From: Thraustochytrium sp. TN22
Lineage: Eukaryota; Sar; Bigyra; Thraustochytrida; Thraustochytriidae
Assembly (NCBI GenBank): GCA_013306675.1
Contig: JABLUY010000280.1
Coordinates: 1-43,973, forward strand
Direction: 5' to 3'
Length of the DNA: 43,973 bases
Below the pieces are notes generated by a model. It saw only the letters and a list, made by a program, of their open reading frames with translations. It was not told where the DNA came from and searched no databases. Positions 35,563 through 43,973 of this stretch are shown piece by piece; position 1 is the first letter of the stretch, and each line of letters begins with the position of its first letter. The position numbers and the translations under genes are program-made.

Positions 35563-38500
35563 ATGCCGGCGCGGCCGCGAGGCGCGCGCGGCGCGGCGGC
35601 CGCGGGCGGCAGCGGCGGCGCGAGCGGCGCGGAGGCGCGGCTGACGTCGCTGGAGGAGCAGACGGCCGCGCTCTTGCGCGAAGCGAGGGCCTCCGTCGGC
35701 AGGACGACGAAGAAGAACGCGCCGAAGAGTCGCAAGCGCAGGAGGGCGGCCACGGCGCAGCGCGCGGTGACGCTGGGCGACGAGGAAGACAACGAGCAGC
35801 AGGAGGTGAACGCCAGGACCGCCGCGCGCGTCACGACTTCGGCCGGCGCCGCGCCGACGGCGCAGACCGCCCTCGCGCAGAAAGACGAGACACTCCTCGC
35901 GGCGCAAGCGGAGGATCTTGACGCTGACGCGCAGGATGAACCTATTGCCGGCCATGCACAGGAGGACCTGCCTCGCGGAAGCGATGATACAGGCGAGGCT
36001 GACGAGGCTGACGAGGTTACCGAGGTTGTCCGGCCCACGGTGTCCTCGTCGGGGGAGGCGTCTGGCAACGCCTTGAGGCTAGCTGACCTCATTGCGGCGG
36101 AGACGCGCAAGAGCGTCGATGCAGACATGCTGCAGCTCGACGAGGCGTTCTGGCCGGAGGAGGCGCGCTTCGACCCAGGTGCGCCCACGTCGCTCGACAG
36201 CCCGGAGCGGTCCGCGCCGTCCCCGGTGCGTCGCAAGCGTGTCCGGCGCAAGCGGCGTCGTCCGCGACGGGCCGAGGCCGAAGACTCCGAGCCCGAGGAG
36301 GAGGAGATCAAGGCAGACCAGGACGAGGCCGCCGAGAAAACCCCTGTAGATGCCAAGACTCAAGCCGTCACGGCGGAGCCTGCCGTAACCACGACCCAGC
36401 CACCCAAGACGGACTCCACGACGACACAGGCCGCGGGAAGCGTGAATGACGACCATCGAAAAGCACGAAGCGCGGAGAGTCCAGATGAAGTGGACATATC
36501 CTCACCGAGAGAAAGGGACGTCGAGGCTGACGCCATCGAAGAAGACGGTGTCCGCGACGACATCATCCCGGCGACGCGTCGTCCAAGCATGCTCATGGCC
36601 AAGGCGGAGGAGCAGCCGATGCGTGAGCTGCGCTTTGTCGAAGAAGCGCAGCGCGTGGCGCTCAAGGTCGATGACTTCGTGCCGGGAACCAACGTGGACG
36701 TATCACAATACGAGGAACAGGTTCGCCTCGTGGACGAAGTGGAGTTCGCCGCAGAGCAACGCAAGGAGGACGAGGCAGCCGCTCTGGAGCGTACGCTGCA
36801 GAGGCATCAGCGTGCACTGGAGCACCAGGCGGCCACGACGATCCAAGGCTGTGCACGCGGCCGGATGGGCCGGCAGCGTGCCGCTGCCGTGCGCGCCCGA
36901 GGCGGCCTGCGGCGGCCCAGCGTCGGCCAGGGCAGCATTGGCACAGGAGTGACCGAGGACGAGGATCAGGCGCAAGAGCAGGGCGAGCCCCCCGTGGAGG
37001 CGGAGCCGCTCGACGAGGACTGGACTCGCGTGCACGATCCGGCGACAGGTGACACCTGGTACTTTAACGAGGCAACCGGCGACTCGCAATGGGAGCTTCC
37101 CGCAGCGCTCGGGAGGCTGCGCAAAGCGGAGGACGACTTGCAGGTGAGCGTGGGCGTGGACCACCAAGCTGCTTCGCTCCGCAACGCAACCATCGTGGAG
37201 GAACCTTCGGTGCCCTCCGGGCTGGAGGCCGACAGCGACTCCGTGCAAGGCTCGAGCGCAGTGGACGCGCCCGAGGCCAACAGCACCGCGGAAGGCGCGC
37301 CAGGCAATCACGCGGACGACGACCTCGAGTACCTCACGCAGCTGGGGCCGCCATCTTCGTACGCGGGCGGCCCGCAGCACCCCCAGCACCCACACCATGA
37401 GGAGAAGATCTCGGACCAGAATGCGGACCGCGACCCAGATGTCGATGGCATGGGCGATCGGATCGAGGGCCAGACTACCTTGGACACGACGATGAGCTCG
37501 CAGCGCTTCGGCGACGAGGTGTCCGAGGCCGGGTCTGAGCTGAGTCAGTCGACAGGAGTCTGGTCGCAGTCGTGCGAGACACCGCGCTTCTTCCTGCCGG
37601 ACGGCACGACGGACGTGAAGCTGCGCGAGACGGTGCGGCACGCGCTTAAGCAGAACAAGTTCGACTCGGTGTCCTCGCTGCTGTCGAGCATGGCCAAGGA
37701 GGCCAAGTCGCTGCGCAAGCGCGCTGCTCGCAAGACGAAGCGAGGCGAGGACCCGCTGGACATGAAGGCCGTGCTCAAGTGCGCGAACCTGAGCCGCCAG
37801 GAGCCCCGCATGGTGAGCGACCTGCGCATTCGGCCGGGCGCGCGCGGAAAGCGCGTGCGTAAGCAGCCACGCGACCGGCGCGCCGGCACGGACGTCCGCG
37901 ACGAGGATCGCCAGCGCGCCGAGGATGACGACATGGACACGCCCGCCATCTACAACGTGACCTACCCGGGCATGCGGCGCCAAGACCTCCAGGGCGTGGA
38001 CGAGGTGGACGAGGAGAAGCTGCAGGAAGCGGAGGATGGTGCCGACGCGGCGCGGCCCGCCAACAACCCACAGGGCGGGGCTGGCGGCCACAAGGAGATT
38101 TGCTTCCTCTGTTGGAGCGCCGGCGACGACATGGTGAAGCGGTGTGACGAGCATCAGCACGCACGCGCGTCGTCGTCCTCCGAGGGCAGCGTACTGACGT
38201 GCGCGAACTGGAACCTGACCGCCCTGCAGCGCAAGTACCGCGCGGAGGAGATCCAGGAGCTCTTCGCCAAGGCAAACGCCTCCCTGCGTTGGGACGTGAA
38301 CCGCAAAAAGTTCATCACCGTCGTGCAGGCGCGACATCCGACGTACCGCGCGACCTTCGAGGCGCTGGCCGGCTTCAATCGACGCGTGCGCAGCTTCAAC
38401 AAGCTGCGAAAGTGGTTCCTGAGCGTGTTGGACCAGCTGCAACTCGGCAAGGTCAAGGGCGACCGCGCGGCGCGCAAGTGCTCCATCCTGCGCGCCAAGG

Positions 38501-41500
38501 AAACCATCGAGAACAACCGCTGGATCCGCAAGTTCAAGGAGACGGTCGTGCTGGTGGAGCCACAGGCGCCGGTGACGGCGGACGATATCATGTTGTGCGG
38601 CGCGCTGGACCTAGAGGCCGGCTACAAGGTCATGGTGCGGTCCGAGGACGAGACGCCGAGCCGGGCCTTCCGCTTCGTGATGGCGCCGACCGCGCTGCCC
38701 TTTGCGCTGTACCGGCCGCGCGTCCTCAACGAGATTCCGCCGGCGCGCTTCGTCCGCGTGCCGCCGCCCTCGTACGTCTTCACACCGGATGCAGACCGCG
38801 AGTTGGTGCGCAGGTTCACGACGGCTGCCAGCAAAGTCAAGCCGGTGGACGAGTTCGCGCAGGAGCTGCGCGGTACGGCGGTGAACGTCTTCATGGACAT
38901 GCAGATGGAAGGTTCGTGGATCGAGCGGCTCGCCTCGCACGCAGCGCGCAGTGCAACGGAGAAGGCAGTCAAGGAGATCCGCGATCAGATCCCGCAGATC
39001 GTGCGCCTGCGCACCAAGCACCCGCCCCCCACCTCGATCAAGTACGCGACCTTTGCGCGGCGCGACTTCGACCTCGAGGGCATCAAGCGCATGGGCGGCT
39101 ACCCGCCCATGATGGCCATTCTCTCGCAGGAGGTCACCACGGCGGTGTGTGCTCAGTACGGCAAGTTCGTTGTGACGAGCAAGGCCAGCATCGCGCCCAT
39201 CAAGAAGAAGTACGCGGACTTCCAGGACGAGGACGGTGTTCTGGACCAGTCGGCCACCTTCAGATCCTTCCTGCCGCCCGATACGGCCAGCCTCGGCACA
39301 TCGTACTCGCCTCTGGTCTCGGTGCTCAACACGCGGCTGCCGCCATGCATTGTGGCGAGCGCCGCTCAGCACGAGAAGCTGACCATCGAGCGCAACGCGG
39401 AGAAGGCAGAATTTGCCGGGGCGCTGCGCGCGCGGTATCTCCAGGGCGAGCTCACCAAGCGCCAACACGACGACGCCTTTCAGCGATATCTGGAGGGCGA
39501 GTACGCACGGCGGCTGGACGACCACAAGGTGCGGCACATGAACGGGACGAATCGCGAGGTGCAGACGGGCGAGACGGCCGACGTCGGCTTCCGCACAACC
39601 GCCGTGGCGCCGACGCAGCCGGTGGAGAGCTTCGTGGAGACCACCGAGTTCGTGCCCTCCTCGGACATTGCCGTGCCGAACGCGCCGGGCATTCGCGGGG
39701 CTGTCACCACGCAGGCCGGCCCGGACTATCCGTTCTGCATCCCGTCCACGCGCGAGCTGACGCTGCTGGACCACTTTCACCTTCTGGTGACGGCGGCGGC
39801 CTCGAGCAACTCTACATGCTGCTTCACGACGCTAGGCCGCCAGGACCCGGGCCTGTACATGGTCAAGGCGCGGCACGACGAGGTGCTGGGCATTCTCGAG
39901 CTGCGCGTGTACCGATCGTTCGCGTATTTTCAGATGCCGCACATTGAAGAGTTCATGACGGCCGAGGGTGTGCCGTACTGGTACAACCGCAAGACGGGCG
40001 AGACGTTCTGGGAGTCGCCGCTAATCGACCTGAGCGTCACAGACGGCGGCGACGAGGACCGCCCGCTCGTGGAGGAGCCGGCCAAGGTGGTGACTACTAC
40101 ATCGGAGCGCAAGAAGTTCAGCGACTCGCTCGGCGCCAAGCGCAAGCCGCCCAGCCAGCTCCGCATGCGCCAGCACCTGCTCAAGAGCTACGAGGAGGAC
40201 GTGCCCGAGCCGGGCGGCGAGGCAAACGGCGACGACCAGAACGAGGACTACGCGCGGGAGATCGCGCGCGCCGACGAGAAGCGGCGCGCGCTCGACAAGC
40301 GCTTCCGTGACCGCGTCGGTCAGACCTCGGTGCTCAAGGGCACGGCGCCCCTGCGCAGCGTCGAGGACGAGCGCGCCGAGGCCAAGCGCAAGCGCCGCGA
40401 GAAGCGCAAGAAGATGAAGAAGGCGCGCAAGGCCGCCGCGCGTGAGGACGGTGCGGCTGCTTCGCCCGTTGTGCGCGCGCGCGACCGCGGCGCCGAGCCG
40501 GCGCCAGGGGTTGTTGCCCCCTCTGCGTCGGAGCCATCGCTCGCGACCACCTCGCTCTCGGACCCAACTTCGTCCACGTGGTCCTCGACGCTGGCATCCT
40601 CGTCCTTGACATCGTCCGCCACGGGGACTGCTGCAACGGCCGCCAGCCCGAACGAAGGCGACGACGCCGATGACCATGCGGCGCTGCTATCCACAATCCA
40701 GACGGCGCTCCAGACCGTCATGGCGCAGAAGCAGAGCGACGCCAAGGACATGTCAAGCGACGACCTGCTCAAGCTTGGCATGGGCCTTGGGCTTGGCCTC
40801 GGGCTACGCAAGAAGGCTACCACCCCCAAGGCTGCGACGATCGCGAATGCGCGCGCCCCGGGCTCTCCGCAAGCGCAAAAGGCCCGCCGCTCGATGCAGC
40901 TCACGGCCCGGAGCGACGCGGAGGAGGACCAGGAAGAGGAAGAGGAGGAGACCTACGAGCCAGTTGTGGACATGGACGATTCGGCGTCGGTGCTGGCCGC
41001 CAAGGCAGGCAAGCAGGGCGAGGGTGAGGGCGAGGGCGAGGGCGAGGGCGAGGGTATGGACGCGCTGCTGGTGGGCACGCCGAGGCACGAGGGTCCTTTC
41101 GGGCGTCGCGCTCGTGTCAAGCCGACGCCAACCCCGGACGAGCAGGAGATCCTCGTCCCCGGCGACGAGGAGGACGGCGAAGGCGGCGACAAGGAGGGCG
41201 ACGATTCCGACTCGGACTCCGAGGCGAGCAGCGAGGACGGCGAGCGCGAGTTCGACACGCACGAGCCGGCCGGCGAGGGCACGTACTGGACGGCGACCGG
41301 CACGGCGGTGGCCAAGTCGCGCGGCCAGGTCATCCACACAAACGTGGCGCTTCCGGAGGGCTTTGTGAACTCCGTGTACAAGCCGCACACAGCCAAGCAG
41401 CATGCCGACTACCTGCCGTCGTTGCCGAACCTGAACGAGGCACGGTCTGTGGGCGTGGTGAAGCCGCGAAACATCATCAAGGACTGGGAGCACGCAGGCT

Positions 41501-42018
41501 TCGACCCATGGTCCGACGGCAAGGACCGGTACACGACGAGCTTTGTGCCATCGCTCTTTGTGGACGAACGCGGCGAGGACCAGTCCGGCGGCTACTTCGG
41601 CGACAAGGAGGGCCTCGCCGAGCGCCGCGCCGAGGTGGCCGACCAGCAGCGCCTGGCCGAGGACCTTGACAAGCTCTTCTCCTGGTGCCGCCACGGCAAG
41701 TACGAGGACATTGACGAGTACTTCAAGGACCCCGACTGCACCTACCCGGTCGACTCCAAGGACAGTCTGGGCAATACGCTGCTCAGCATCGCCGCTCAGA
41801 ACGGCAACAAGCGCATCGCCAAGCTCTGCCTGCGCCGCGGCGCCGACATCAACACGCAGAACCTCAACGGTCAGACGGTCCTGCACTACTGCATGGCGTA
41901 TGGCTTCGACGCGCTTGCCGAGTACTTTATGACCAAGGGGGCCGACGACTCTCTCGTCAATGCCGACGGCCTCACCTGCTATGAGGGCCTCTCGCTCGAG
42001 GACGTCCAGAACCTCTGA
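35563..42018 (+). CDS. Giant IQ/WW/ankyrin-repeat scaffold protein
   Basis: 2151 residues, one exon. N-terminal 400 residues are acidic and disordered, with a basic RRKRVRRKRRRPRR patch near 222-235. A perfect IQ motif IQGCARGRMGR (427-437) follows, then a full WW domain with W487 and W510 (NEATGDSQWELP). The middle (about 870-1460) is the best-folded-looking part but matches nothing I recognise. A second WW-like segment, YWYNRKTGETFWESP (Trp1483), lacks the first Trp. Lys/Arg-rich helix, Ser/Thr linker, a GEGEGE run and acidic stretches follow. At least two ankyrin repeats close it (about 2064-2150: GNTLLSIAAQNGN, NGQTVLHYCMAYG). Calmodulin binding and Pro-ligand binding are inferred from the motifs; the cellular role is unknown. 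Confidence 0.85.
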   Translation: MPARPRGARGAAAAGGSGGASGAEARLTSLEEQTAALLREARASVGRTTKKNAPKSRKRRRAATAQRAVTLGDEEDNEQQEVNARTAARVTTSAGAAPTAQTALAQKDETLLAAQAEDLDADAQDEPIAGHAQEDLPRGSDDTGEADEADEVTEVVRPTVSSSGEASGNALRLADLIAAETRKSVDADMLQLDEAFWPEEARFDPGAPTSLDSPERSAPSPVRRKRVRRKRRRPRRAEAEDSEPEEEEIKADQDEAAEKTPVDAKTQAVTAEPAVTTTQPPKTDSTTTQAAGSVNDDHRKARSAESPDEVDISSPRERDVEADAIEEDGVRDDIIPATRRPSMLMAKAEEQPMRELRFVEEAQRVALKVDDFVPGTNVDVSQYEEQVRLVDEVEFAAEQRKEDEAAALERTLQRHQRALEHQAATTIQGCARGRMGRQRAAAVRARGGLRRPSVGQGSIGTGVTEDEDQAQEQGEPPVEAEPLDEDWTRVHDPATGDTWYFNEATGDSQWELPAALGRLRKAEDDLQVSVGVDHQAASLRNATIVEEPSVPSGLEADSDSVQGSSAVDAPEANSTAEGAPGNHADDDLEYLTQLGPPSSYAGGPQHPQHPHHEEKISDQNADRDPDVDGMGDRIEGQTTLDTTMSSQRFGDEVSEAGSELSQSTGVWSQSCETPRFFLPDGTTDVKLRETVRHALKQNKFDSVSSLLSSMAKEAKSLRKRAARKTKRGEDPLDMKAVLKCANLSRQEPRMVSDLRIRPGARGKRVRKQPRDRRAGTDVRDEDRQRAEDDDMDTPAIYNVTYPGMRRQDLQGVDEVDEEKLQEAEDGADAARPANNPQGGAGGHKEICFLCWSAGDDMVKRCDEHQHARASSSSEGSVLTCANWNLTALQRKYRAEEIQELFAKANASLRWDVNRKKFITVVQARHPTYRATFEALAGFNRRVRSFNKLRKWFLSVLDQLQLGKVKGDRAARKCSILRAKETIENNRWIRKFKETVVLVEPQAPVTADDIMLCGALDLEAGYKVMVRSEDETPSRAFRFVMAPTALPFALYRPRVLNEIPPARFVRVPPPSYVFTPDADRELVRRFTTAASKVKPVDEFAQELRGTAVNVFMDMQMEGSWIERLASHAARSATEKAVKEIRDQIPQIVRLRTKHPPPTSIKYATFARRDFDLEGIKRMGGYPPMMAILSQEVTTAVCAQYGKFVVTSKASIAPIKKKYADFQDEDGVLDQSATFRSFLPPDTASLGTSYSPLVSVLNTRLPPCIVASAAQHEKLTIERNAEKAEFAGALRARYLQGELTKRQHDDAFQRYLEGEYARRLDDHKVRHMNGTNREVQTGETADVGFRTTAVAPTQPVESFVETTEFVPSSDIAVPNAPGIRGAVTTQAGPDYPFCIPSTRELTLLDHFHLLVTAAASSNSTCCFTTLGRQDPGLYMVKARHDEVLGILELRVYRSFAYFQMPHIEEFMTAEGVPYWYNRKTGETFWESPLIDLSVTDGGDEDRPLVEEPAKVVTTTSERKKFSDSLGAKRKPPSQLRMRQHLLKSYEEDVPEPGGEANGDDQNEDYAREIARADEKRRALDKRFRDRVGQTSVLKGTAPLRSVEDERAEAKRKRREKRKKMKKARKAAAREDGAAASPVVRARDRGAEPAPGVVAPSASEPSLATTSLSDPTSSTWSSTLASSSLTSSATGTAATAASPNEGDDADDHAALLSTIQTALQTVMAQKQSDAKDMSSDDLLKLGMGLGLGLGLRKKATTPKAATIANARAPGSPQAQKARRSMQLTARSDAEEDQEEEEEETYEPVVDMDDSASVLAAKAGKQGEGEGEGEGEGEGMDALLVGTPRHEGPFGRRARVKPTPTPDEQEILVPGDEEDGEGGDKEGDDSDSDSEASSEDGEREFDTHEPAGEGTYWTATGTAVAKSRGQVIHTNVALPEGFVNSVYKPHTAKQHADYLPSLPNLNEARSVGVVKPRNIIKDWEHAGFDPWSDGKDRYTTSFVPSLFVDERGEDQSGGYFGDKEGLAERRAEVADQQRLAEDLDKLFSWCRHGKYEDIDEYFKDPDCTYPVDSKDSLGNTLLSIAAQNGNKRIAKLCLRRGADINTQNLNGQTVLHYCMAYGFDALAEYFMTKGADDSLVNADGLTCYEGLSLEDVQNL
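41020..41058 (+). repeat. In-frame (GGCGAG)n hexamer repeat
   Basis: About six hexamers encode alternating Gly-Glu in the acidic tail of the giant protein. Confidence 0.85.
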
Positions 42019-42220
42019 TGGAGGGCAAAACAATGCAGTAAAGGCAGCAAGCAAGAGCCTCAGGGGATGGACGGATGCAGATGTCAAGCCGCATGACTGC
42101 CCGCAACGAGCTGTCAGGAATATTGTAAGAGTCGTCTGGCTGCTTGTGAGAAGCTGTCAGGATCATCGTGGAAGCTAGCTAGCCGCACGCGACGAAAGTT
42201 TATGTGATTTCTATCTCAGT

Positions 42221-42239
42221 TGAGTCGGTTCGCGACTCA
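42221..42239. other. Perfect 7-bp inverted repeat with 5-nt loop
   Basis: TGAGTCG and CGACTCA flank GTTCG. Each arm contains a half of the TGAGTCA-type bZIP site. It lies 200 bp downstream of the giant gene's stop, just before the AAGCC array. Confidence 0.5.
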
Positions 42240-42272
42240 GTTAGTCACCTTGAAGAAGTCAGGGCGAAGGTC

Positions 42273-42539
42273 AAAGCCAAGCCAAGCCGAGTCGAGCCAA
42301 GACAAAGCCAAGCAAAAAGCCAGTCAAGGCCAAGCAAAGCAAAATGCCAAGCCAAGCCAAGCCAAGCGAAGTCAAGCCAAGCCAAGCCAAGCCAAGCCAA
42401 GCCAAGCCAAGCCAAGCCAAGCCAAGCCAAGCCAAGCCAAGCCAAGCCAAGCCAAGCCAAGCCAAGCCAAGCCAAGCCAAGCCAAGCCAAGCCAAGCCAA
42501 GCCAAGCCAAGCCAAGCCAAGCCAAGCCAAGCCAAGCAA
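42273..42539. repeat. (AAGCC)n pentanucleotide satellite
   Basis: A degenerate lead-in (42273-42372) is followed by about 33 perfect 5-bp units (42373-42537). It is stop-free in every frame, which creates spurious KPSQA or GLAWL open frames. It does not match a common telomere repeat. Confidence 0.95.
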
Positions 42540-43973
42540 AATGCAATGGAAACAAGCAACTTGAACGCTGATGGTTTGCCGTTCACCCAACGTCGAACAG
42601 AGAAGCAGCAAGATTCTTCCCCTGTCGCCAACGCAAATGTCCAGACATGAAGCTCTCTCAACGTTGTCCAGGCTCCTACGCCGGCTGTTCTTGCCGACTT
42701 CCCAGCACCGTGCCGCGCCGAGCTGCCATGGCGATTGGGAGTTCAAGTTGTCTCACTGGCAGTGCGAGGAAAAAAAAAGTCGAGCCATCAGCCCATTGGC
42801 AATGCTGCCCCATGACCTCGTGCTGTCCACAGAGTGGCCGCAAGCACTCAGGCTCCAGCTCTCGGACCGCACGAGCTCCCCGACGCCTTGCGCGCCTTGC
42901 GCGCTCGCGCCAGGAACCGAGCACCGCGCCGCCCATGTCCCGTGGGACAGCCCCGGGAAGTCAAGCCAGCCACTTGGTGCCTGGAGTGCGCGCTGCGAAC
43001 GCGCCGCAACCAAACCCACAATTGAGATTCTTGGTTGCTGGTGGCCAGCCAGCCAGCCCCGCCGCGCCGCCAGCGCTTGGCAACTTGTCCGAGCCAGGCA
43101 GGGAAGCCGCCGGTTGGTTGGCCAGCTGTGCAGCCAGCGACCTTCAGACAGGCCCAGCCTGATCTGACAGTGAGTCGCGGTGCGGCGCCTATCCAACGCT
43201 ATCCAACGCCTGTCCGGCCCCGAGCGCCCCCGAGCCCAAAGGTCCACGTTCGCGAGGGGTCGGTCGCCCCGGAGTCCGGACCGCCCACTGGCAGGCCCGG
43301 CCCGCCGCCTCTGCGCAGACGCAGCCAGCACCAGCATGCTGCCGTCCTGCCCATCACGTGTCGCCATGATGGCGCCGCGACCGAAGCGGCGCCGCGCCGA
43401 CGCCGACGCCGACCTCTGCGTCTCCATGATCGTCGTCCCCGGGCCGGCGGCCTTGTCTGGCACCGGTCATGGCAGCAGCCCCGGCATGCGCCATCATGAT
43501 GTCCGCGCAGGCGCCGCCGGCCAGCCACCATGGCCACTGGCGACGGCGCCGGCCGCGACGGCGGAATCCGCCGCGTCGGTCACGGTATCCTCGGCCATCG
43601 ATGATGACGACGACGACGACGACGCCGGCGCCGGCGAGTCCCGGTCCGCGTTCTCCGGCGCCCCGGCGGCAGCGATCACGCCTGTCCTCGCGCGCGCGGC
43701 CCGGGGCGGCGCCTCTGCCGAGTCCTCCTCGCGCGCCTCCTGCTGCGACTGCTGCTGCGGCCGCTGCTCCGGCGGTGGCCACTCCGAGTCCAGCCCGGGC
43801 GCCGCGCCGAGCTGGTGCAGCTCCGCGGCCTCGTTCGGGTTCTGCCGCGGCGTGGAGCGCAGCGCCCCGGAGCTGCGCGCGTTCAAACTGGCGCGGGAGG
43901 GCCGCGCGCGCGCGTTCAAACCCGCGCGGCGCGCGCGCGCGGCGGCGGCGGCGCGGCGGCGGCGCGGCGCGGG

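Larger units (their letters stand above)
42019..43973. other. Terminal interval without a supported gene
   Basis: Nearly 2 kb. The left part holds a hairpin and a long AAGCC array. The right part (about 43350-43973) is CG-rich with a (GAC)n run at about 43600-43625 and GC-only sequence at the edge. A minus-strand frame at 43494-43919 has plausible disordered composition (Q, E, S, P) but no early ATG and no domain. It could be an exon of a gene running from beyond the window. Confidence 0.4.

Noticed and set aside
42204-42661. KPSQA- and GLAWL-repeat open frames
   Set aside because: Produced by the AAGCC satellite, which has no stop in any frame.
43494-43919. Possible minus-strand gene at the window edge
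   Set aside because: Composition looks protein-like, but the frame opens with a non-ATG codon, has no domain and could be an exon fragment; kept as a remark only.

Overview
This is a GC-rich (roughly 60-65 % by eye), gene-dense, intron-poor eukaryotic nuclear segment. Every recognisable gene is eukaryotic: NMD3, WDR33/Pfs2, SGT1, PIG-V, NDUFS4, mitochondrial uL22, DNA polymerase iota and CEP135/Bld10. Only one intron (65 nt, in SGT1) can be supported. A CEP135/Bld10 homolog implies centrioles or basal bodies, so a flagellated cell stage. The C-x4-C-x11-C-x2-H finger arrays are of the type usually labelled 'WRKY19-like' in stramenopile genomes. A free-living stramenopile-like protist, for example a thraustochytrid, fits best. 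That assignment is inference; a haptophyte or other GC-rich protist is not excluded.

Layout. 0.1-5.9 kb: four paralogous membrane-anchored short-chain dehydrogenases (strands -,+,-,-), the fourth broken by a one-base frameshift. 5.9-7.9 kb: no supported gene. 7.9-10.6 kb: a WDR33/Pfs2 polyadenylation factor with an extra cold-shock domain and a polyQ tract. 11.0-12.6 kb: an MFS transporter (-). 13.6-15.3 kb: a polymerase iota-like translesion polymerase (+). 15.4-17.0 kb: NMD3 (-). 17.7-22.4 kb: a long coiled-coil CEP135/Bld10-like protein (-). 23.3-23.8 kb: a small one-pass membrane protein (+). 24.1-24.9 kb: mitochondrial uL22 (-). 25.4-26.7 kb: SGT1 (+). 27.2-30.3 kb: a head-to-head inverted pair of zinc-finger-array genes, the right copy frameshifted. 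30.8-32.0 kb: PIG-V (+). 32.3-33.6 kb: a secreted or membrane Hedgehog-type Hint protein lacking its expected catalytic cysteine (-). 34.0-34.9 kb: NDUFS4 (+). 35.6-42.0 kb: a 2151-residue IQ/WW/ankyrin protein (+). 42.0-44.0 kb: repeats and no supported gene.

The neighbours are mostly unrelated housekeeping genes, so they do not form a pathway; the local families are the SDR cluster and the zinc-finger pair. Genes largely alternate strand, giving divergent (possibly shared) promoters and tight convergent ends (72 and 82 bp). Long antisense frames are common because GC-rich codons leave few stops; they were not called. The points most worth following are the PIP-like/SIM/PIP-like tail of the polymerase, the WDR33-cold-shock fusion, the SUMO-type motifs in the inverted zinc-finger pair, and the Hint protein without its nucleophile. 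No tRNA, rRNA, transposon or CRISPR array was recognised.
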